Shown piece after piece: positions 6,724 to 9,256 of a DNA stretch of 9,256 nt (the first letter of the stretch is position 1; each line of letters begins with the position of its first letter). The DNA comes from Candidatus Poribacteria bacterium (GTDB taxonomy: Bacteria > Poribacteria > WGA-4E > PCPOR2b): assembly GCA_027296925.1 (NCBI GenBank), contig JAPUIP010000766.1, positions 1-9,256 of the forward strand, written 5' to 3'. The translations under genes were made by a program, and so were the position numbers. The notes below the pieces were generated by a model. It searched no databases. It saw only the letters and a list, made by a program, of their open reading frames with translations, and had not been told where the DNA came from.

Positions 6724-7641
6724 TTACACTTCATCGTTGGACTCGTCGTCAGGCAACACCGGCAAGGTAAAAAAGAACGTGCTTCCCCGCCCCAACTCAC
6801 TGTCAACCCAAATCTCGCCCCCGTGATGTTCGACAATTTCTCGACAGATCGCCAGGCCTAGACCGGTACCTGCCGGTTTGCCGCTTTCTTGACTTGTGAC
6901 CTGTATGAATCTTTCAAAAATCATGTCTTGATGTTCCGGCGCGATGCCCTTGCCTGTGTCTGCAACGCTAACTTTTACTCTTTGATGTGCGTGTTCCGCA
7001 CTTATCGTGATCTGCCCGGTTGACGTAAATTTTACCGCATTGTTAATTAGATTCGTCACGACCTGAACCAATCGATCTCGGTCGCCTTCGACGATAAAGG
7101 ATTGTGCGGAAAACTGATTGACTATTTCTAGGCCCTTCTCCTGAACCATCCCGGTCATCACCCGAACTGAGGAATCGATGATCTCGATAAGATCTATCCG
7201 CTTGGCGTTCCAGCCCATCTTCCCCGCCTGCATTTTCGAACTATCAAGAACATCATTGATCAGGTTGGTTAAACGATCGCACGATTCAATGATGCTTTCT
7301 AAGAATTCTTCGCGGGTTTCCGGGTCATCATCCCCAAACATCAACAACAGATCGCAGAAAGATCGAATCGATGTGAGCGGGGTGCGGAGTTCATGAGACA
7401 CATCCGAGAGAAATTCAACCTGAGATTGCTTGGCTTGAATCAATTCCCGATTGATTTCCCGTAGCTGTTCTGCCTGCTGCTGCGCGGACGCCTCGCGTTG
7501 AACCAAAATCTGTACCATCTCGTTGAACTTCCCTGCAAGTTCCCCGATTTCATCAGTCGAGTCCGTTTCAACCGGCTCGGGAAACTGGCCATCAATAATC
7601 TCCTGCATCGCTTGAATCAGTTGTCTTGTTGGGGAATGCAT
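6724..7641 (-). CDS. Histidine kinase beginning at a HAMP domain (probably lost its sensor half)
   Basis: The 305-residue product contains HAMP (about 4-48, DEIGELAGKFNEMVQIL at 30-46), a coiled coil (about 48-75), HisKA with FLSDVSHELRTPL and phosphoacceptor His83, and HATPase_c. The latter shows an N box NLINNAVKFT (Asn201), G1 DTGKGI (228-233), F box IFERF (241-245) and G2 GTGLGLAI (258-265). All residues needed for autophosphorylation are present. The oddity is the N-terminus: the conserved Pro of the HAMP helix is residue 4, and there is no membrane segment or sensor before it, although HAMP normally follows a transmembrane helix. An in-frame TAG lies 20 codons upstream with no other ATG, GTG or TTG between, and the ATG has no evident Shine-Dalgarno. 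The receiver gene lies 272 bp upstream on the same strand, separated by a foldback element. It may be a truncated membrane kinase or a soluble one. Confidence 0.88.
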   Translation of the reverse strand: MHSPTRQLIQAMQEIIDGQFPEPVETDSTDEIGELAGKFNEMVQILVQREASAQQQAEQLREINRELIQAKQSQVEFLSDVSHELRTPLTSIRSFCDLLLMFGDDDPETREEFLESIIESCDRLTNLINDVLDSSKMQAGKMGWNAKRIDLIEIIDSSVRVMTGMVQEKGLEIVNQFSAQSFIVEGDRDRLVQVVTNLINNAVKFTSTGQITISAEHAHQRVKVSVADTGKGIAPEHQDMIFERFIQVTSQESGKPAGTGLGLAICREIVEHHGGEIWVDSELGRGSTFFFTLPVLPDDESNDEV

Positions 7642-7674
7642 CTTTTGAGATGGAACATCATGGATAGGAGTCAG

Positions 7675-7894
7675 AGAAAATTGAAGATTTAATATTAACT
7701 ATTGAAGATTAAGTAAGTTCCAAAAAACAAGTGTCATTTTCTCGGAAAGCGGGCTGCCAGCCCGTTTGTGGCGAGCCGAACAGAAAGTCGAGAGAGTTAA
7801 TTGGAACTTATTTAAGCCACGACGAAAGTTCCTAGGCTTTGAGTTGGCCGAAAATATTCAGTCAGTATTCAATTCTGGCAATCTTCAATTTTCT
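7675..7894. repeat. Nested foldback element between receiver and kinase genes
   Basis: The outer arms AGAAAATTGAAGATT (7675-7689) and AATCTTCAATTTTCT (7880-7894) are perfect 15-bp inverted repeats. The inner arms 7707-7723 and 7801-7817 match at 15 of 17 positions (GATTAAGTAAGTTCCAA against GCTTAAATAAGTTCCAA). A core hairpin CGGGCT-GCC-AGCCCG lies at 7750-7764. ATTGAAGATT also repeats directly at 7680-7689 and 7701-7710. It is AT-rich and non-coding and lies 20 nt beyond the receiver stop and 34 nt before the kinase ATG. Confidence 0.65.
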
Positions 7895-7913
7895 TCGTCA
7901 TGGAAAACTCCAT

Positions 7914-8285
7914 TTAACGCTGAAAGACCTGTTTTGCACGGGATAAGATATCCATCGGTCTATAAGGTTTCGTGAGGCACTCATTGGCGCCTTGCGCTAA
8001 ACCGTGTTCGACATCCAGGGTCTGCCCCTTGGCAGTCAGAAGGACAATATAAGCCTCTTTCAGAGTTTCTGTTGATCTCAAAGATTGACAGACTTCATAG
8101 CCATCCTTCTTCGGCATCATGATGTCCAGAAAGATGAGCTTAGGGGTCAACGCCTGCGCTTTCTCAATACCTTCTGCCCCATCCTCCGCGGTTTCCACAT
8201 TATAACCGGATTTCTTCAATAAAAATGCGAGTGTCCGTCGGATATGGGGCTCGTCATCGACAATCAGTATATCAATCGGTGCCAT
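7914..8285 (-). CDS. Single-domain response regulator (CheY-like receiver)
   Basis: The 123-residue protein is one complete receiver domain with no output domain. It shows the acidic pair Asp10-Asp11 (ILIVDDEP), the phosphoacceptor Asp54 (IFLDIMMPKKDG), the switch Thr84 (VLLTAKG) and Lys106 in NECLTKPYRP. The length is normal for a stand-alone receiver. The ATG at 8283-8285 was chosen because GGAG (8295-8298) lies 9 nt upstream and the receiver fold starts here; an in-frame extension to 8399 adds residues unlike any receiver. It lies upstream of the HAMP kinase on the same strand, so phosphotransfer from that kinase is the simplest proposal. Without an output domain it would act through protein contacts or a phosphorelay. 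Confidence 0.92.
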   Translation of the reverse strand: MAPIDILIVDDEPHIRRTLAFLLKKSGYNVETAEDGAEGIEKAQALTPKLIFLDIMMPKKDGYEVCQSLRSTETLKEAYIVLLTAKGQTLDVEHGLAQGANECLTKPYRPMDILSRAKQVFQR

Positions 8286-8472
8286 GTTCGTCAACTCCAA
8301 ATGTTTGCAAAGTACTCCGAGTTTAGTACGACAACGAGACTGTGTTTTTCGGCATTTTTGATTTGCCTGTCCGCGCGACCTCTGAAAAACCCATATCATC
8401 GTTCATGCGTCGCCCCGTTTTGCCGGCCCTTGTGTGCATCCAATTTATCGGACTTTGCTAGAGATTTCTTGA

Positions 8473-8486
8473 GCGAATAAATTCGC
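8473..8486. repeat. GCGAAT/ATTCGC palindrome
   Basis: GCGAAT (8473-8478) and ATTCGC (8481-8486) are perfect 6-bp arms around AA. It resembles the GCGAATnnATTCGC core of dispersed intergenic palindromes and is related in form to the CTGCGAATTGATTCGCAG hairpin at 6602-6619. Confidence 0.4.
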
Positions 8487-8555
8487 GACGACGTACTCGC
8501 CAGACCCAAAGGCTTTGTCCTTAAGTTGATGCCTACGGGGCAAGGCCCTACCCAC

Positions 8556-8572
8556 AGGTGTCCGCCACTGAA
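8556..8572. repeat. Third copy of the 17-bp cassette end repeat
   Basis: AGGTGTCCGCCACTGAA matches the right end of the 6445-6659 cassette (AGGTGTCCGCCCCTGAA) at 16 of 17 positions and in the same orientation. No matching partner arm was found nearby, so it may be a remnant or a solo end. Confidence 0.5.
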
Positions 8573-8784
8573 GTGCAAGGAGAGCGGGCAGGCTCTACAG
8601 GCCGGTTACGTTTCTCCCTCGATTTAGAACATCGCTCCCACAAGTGCTCGAACATTATAGCAAGATTGTGGCTGGAGGGGCTATCAGGCGCGGACTCTAT
8701 TTTGCCTCCGGCTGCGACCCCATTTTCGGCCGCCGGTCGGAAAGTAGAGTGAAAGTGTGCGTATTTATCACTAATTGGAGATTT

Positions 8785-8832
8785 AATGTGCTTATATGTC
8801 TCTTTCATTATGTGACATATTAGCACGTTTTT
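8785..8832 (+). terminator. Long stem-loop followed by T-run (terminator-like)
   Basis: The arms 8785-8800 (AATGTGCTTATATGTC) and 8814-8829 (GACATATTAGCACGTT) pair at 14 of 16 positions around a 13-nt loop and are followed by TTTTT (8828-8832) on the plus strand. The form is that of an intrinsic terminator, but no plus-strand gene ends upstream in this window. It may instead be an inverted repeat of a mobile element, or a leader terminator for the gene at 9085. Confidence 0.45.
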
Positions 8833-9046
8833 CGGCTGGAATAAGGACAAAAGTCCAGATGTAGGTAGGAGGCCCTACTCAGGCCTGAGTGCACTATCCA
8901 CCGGTACTACCTGTAATCTCGTACATGTATCGGTCAAAACTGAGGTCTCCTAAAGTAAAAAATCAGGCCCTCATGGTACGTTTCTAATACCGGCACACAT
9001 ATTGCTTATAGTGTGTCCACCTGAGAAAATCATCAGGCCTAACAAC

Positions 9047-9075
9047 TTTGAGATTACGAATAATCTCAAAAGGAG
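9047..9075 (+). promoter_or_regulatory. Perfect hairpin abutting the Shine-Dalgarno of the 9085 gene
   Basis: TTTGAGATTA (9047-9056) and TAATCTCAAA (9061-9070) form a perfect 10-bp stem closed by a CGAA tetraloop. AGGAG (9071-9075) follows without a gap and lies 9 nt before the ATG. Such a hairpin could protect the mRNA 5' region or control ribosome access; which one cannot be told from sequence. Confidence 0.5.
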
Positions 9076-9084
9076 AAAAAGAAA

Positions 9085-9256
9085 ATGGTACGAGAAGCGT
9101 TCCACGCAATCCAAACTGCCGCAATTGTTTGTCTGGTTTTGGTCCTGGCGTTCACTTCTGCCGAAGCCAAGCCAGGCGACAAGAAGCACGAAACCGAGAG
9201 TGTGAGTACCCCAACGACCTACAGCGGCAGCATCGTCATTAAATATAACGATAAAC
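9085..9256 (+). CDS. Secreted protein of unknown function, N-terminal part only
   Basis: From the ATG at 9085 the frame is open to the window edge (57 complete codons). The product begins MVREAFHAIQTAAIVCLVLV and reaches a likely signal-peptidase site after AEA at residue 28, followed by KPGDKKHETESVSTPTTYSG. The charged start, hydrophobic core and A-x-A end make a clear signal peptide, so the protein is exported. The mature part visible is too short to assign a family. AGGAG at 9071-9075 supports the start. The gene is preceded by a hairpin and a long, possibly structured leader. Confidence 0.75.
   Translation, partial: MVREAFHAIQTAAIVCLVLVLAFTSAEAKPGDKKHETESVSTPTTYSGSIVIKYNDK

Larger units (their letters stand above)
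8286..9084. other. Long gene-free region with small palindromes and a putative leader
   Basis: This stretch of about 800 bp separates the start of the receiver gene (minus) from the start of the secreted-protein gene (plus). It holds a GCGAAT-AA-ATTCGC palindrome (8473-8486), a further copy of the 17-bp repeat (8556-8572), weak GC hairpins near 8538-8548 and 8708-8736, a long inverted repeat with a T-run (8785-8832), and a hairpin-rich leader (about 8845-9070). Open frames here, the longest 100 residues on the minus strand at 8548-8850, show no domain, composition or start signal that would make them convincing genes. Confidence 0.55.

Noticed and set aside
7766..7975. 69-residue plus-strand open frame
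   Set aside because: It lies in the foldback element and overlaps the end of the receiver gene on the other strand; no supporting signal.
8564..8572. GCCACTG resembling the conserved box of cobalamin riboswitches
   Set aside because: The other conserved parts of that riboswitch are absent, and the bases belong to the 17-bp repeat copy.
8548..8850. 100-residue minus-strand open frame
   Set aside because: It runs across the terminator-like stem-loop and repeat copy, shows no domain, and has no convincing ribosome binding site.
8871..8912. T-box-like sequence on the minus strand (AGGTAGTACCGGTGG)
   Set aside because: It departs from the T-box consensus at key positions, and no aminoacyl-tRNA synthetase or amino-acid gene lies downstream on that strand.

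Overview
The window looks like a stretch of chromosome from an uncultured, moderately GC-rich Gram-negative-type bacterium rich in small palindromic repeats. The secreted proteins built from repeats with a GPWLWM opening and a GSDDxIKVWLNGEVVW core, beside a GT39-like membrane glycosyltransferase and two-component genes, recall environmental lineages such as Candidatus Poribacteria. That taxonomic guess is from memory of such proteins, not from a search, and is tentative.

Layout from left to right. Positions 1-1070 (minus) hold the N-terminal 356 residues of a GAF-domain sensor histidine kinase whose catalytic part lies beyond the left edge. A gene-free stretch follows, with a short hairpin, a perfect 14-bp palindrome and an extended -10 promoter. 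A plus-strand multi-spanning GT-C (GT39/ArnT-like) glycosyltransferase runs to 3147. It converges on two minus-strand paralogous genes for secreted two-repeat proteins (3493-4725 and 4843-6108). A 123-bp foldback repeat lies in the convergent gap, and a 13-bp-stem terminator separates the paralogues. The right-hand paralogue has a strong Shine-Dalgarno, an extended -10 promoter and a tandem 20-bp direct repeat just upstream of it.

Positions 6400-6700 are a repeat-dense spacer: four consecutive hairpins enclosed by 17-bp inverted repeats. Next comes a minus-strand two-component pair, a single-domain receiver (7914-8285) followed by a HAMP-starting histidine kinase (6724-7641). They are split by a roughly 220-bp nested palindromic element. 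The kinase begins directly at the HAMP P-box and has no membrane segments, so it may have lost its sensor half. The last part (8286-9084) has no convincing gene. It carries short palindromes, a third copy of the 17-bp repeat, a 16-bp-stem hairpin followed by T residues, and a possibly structured leader for a signal-peptide-bearing secreted protein that starts at 9085 and runs off the right edge.

Functionally, the left and middle-right parts carry signal transduction (one GAF kinase; one receiver/kinase pair). The centre carries envelope or extracellular functions (lipid-linked sugar transfer and two secreted putative ligand-binding proteins). Nothing in the sequence ties the kinases to the secreted proteins except proximity. 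The most distinctive content is the tandemly duplicated secreted repeat-protein pair and the density of different foldback elements.
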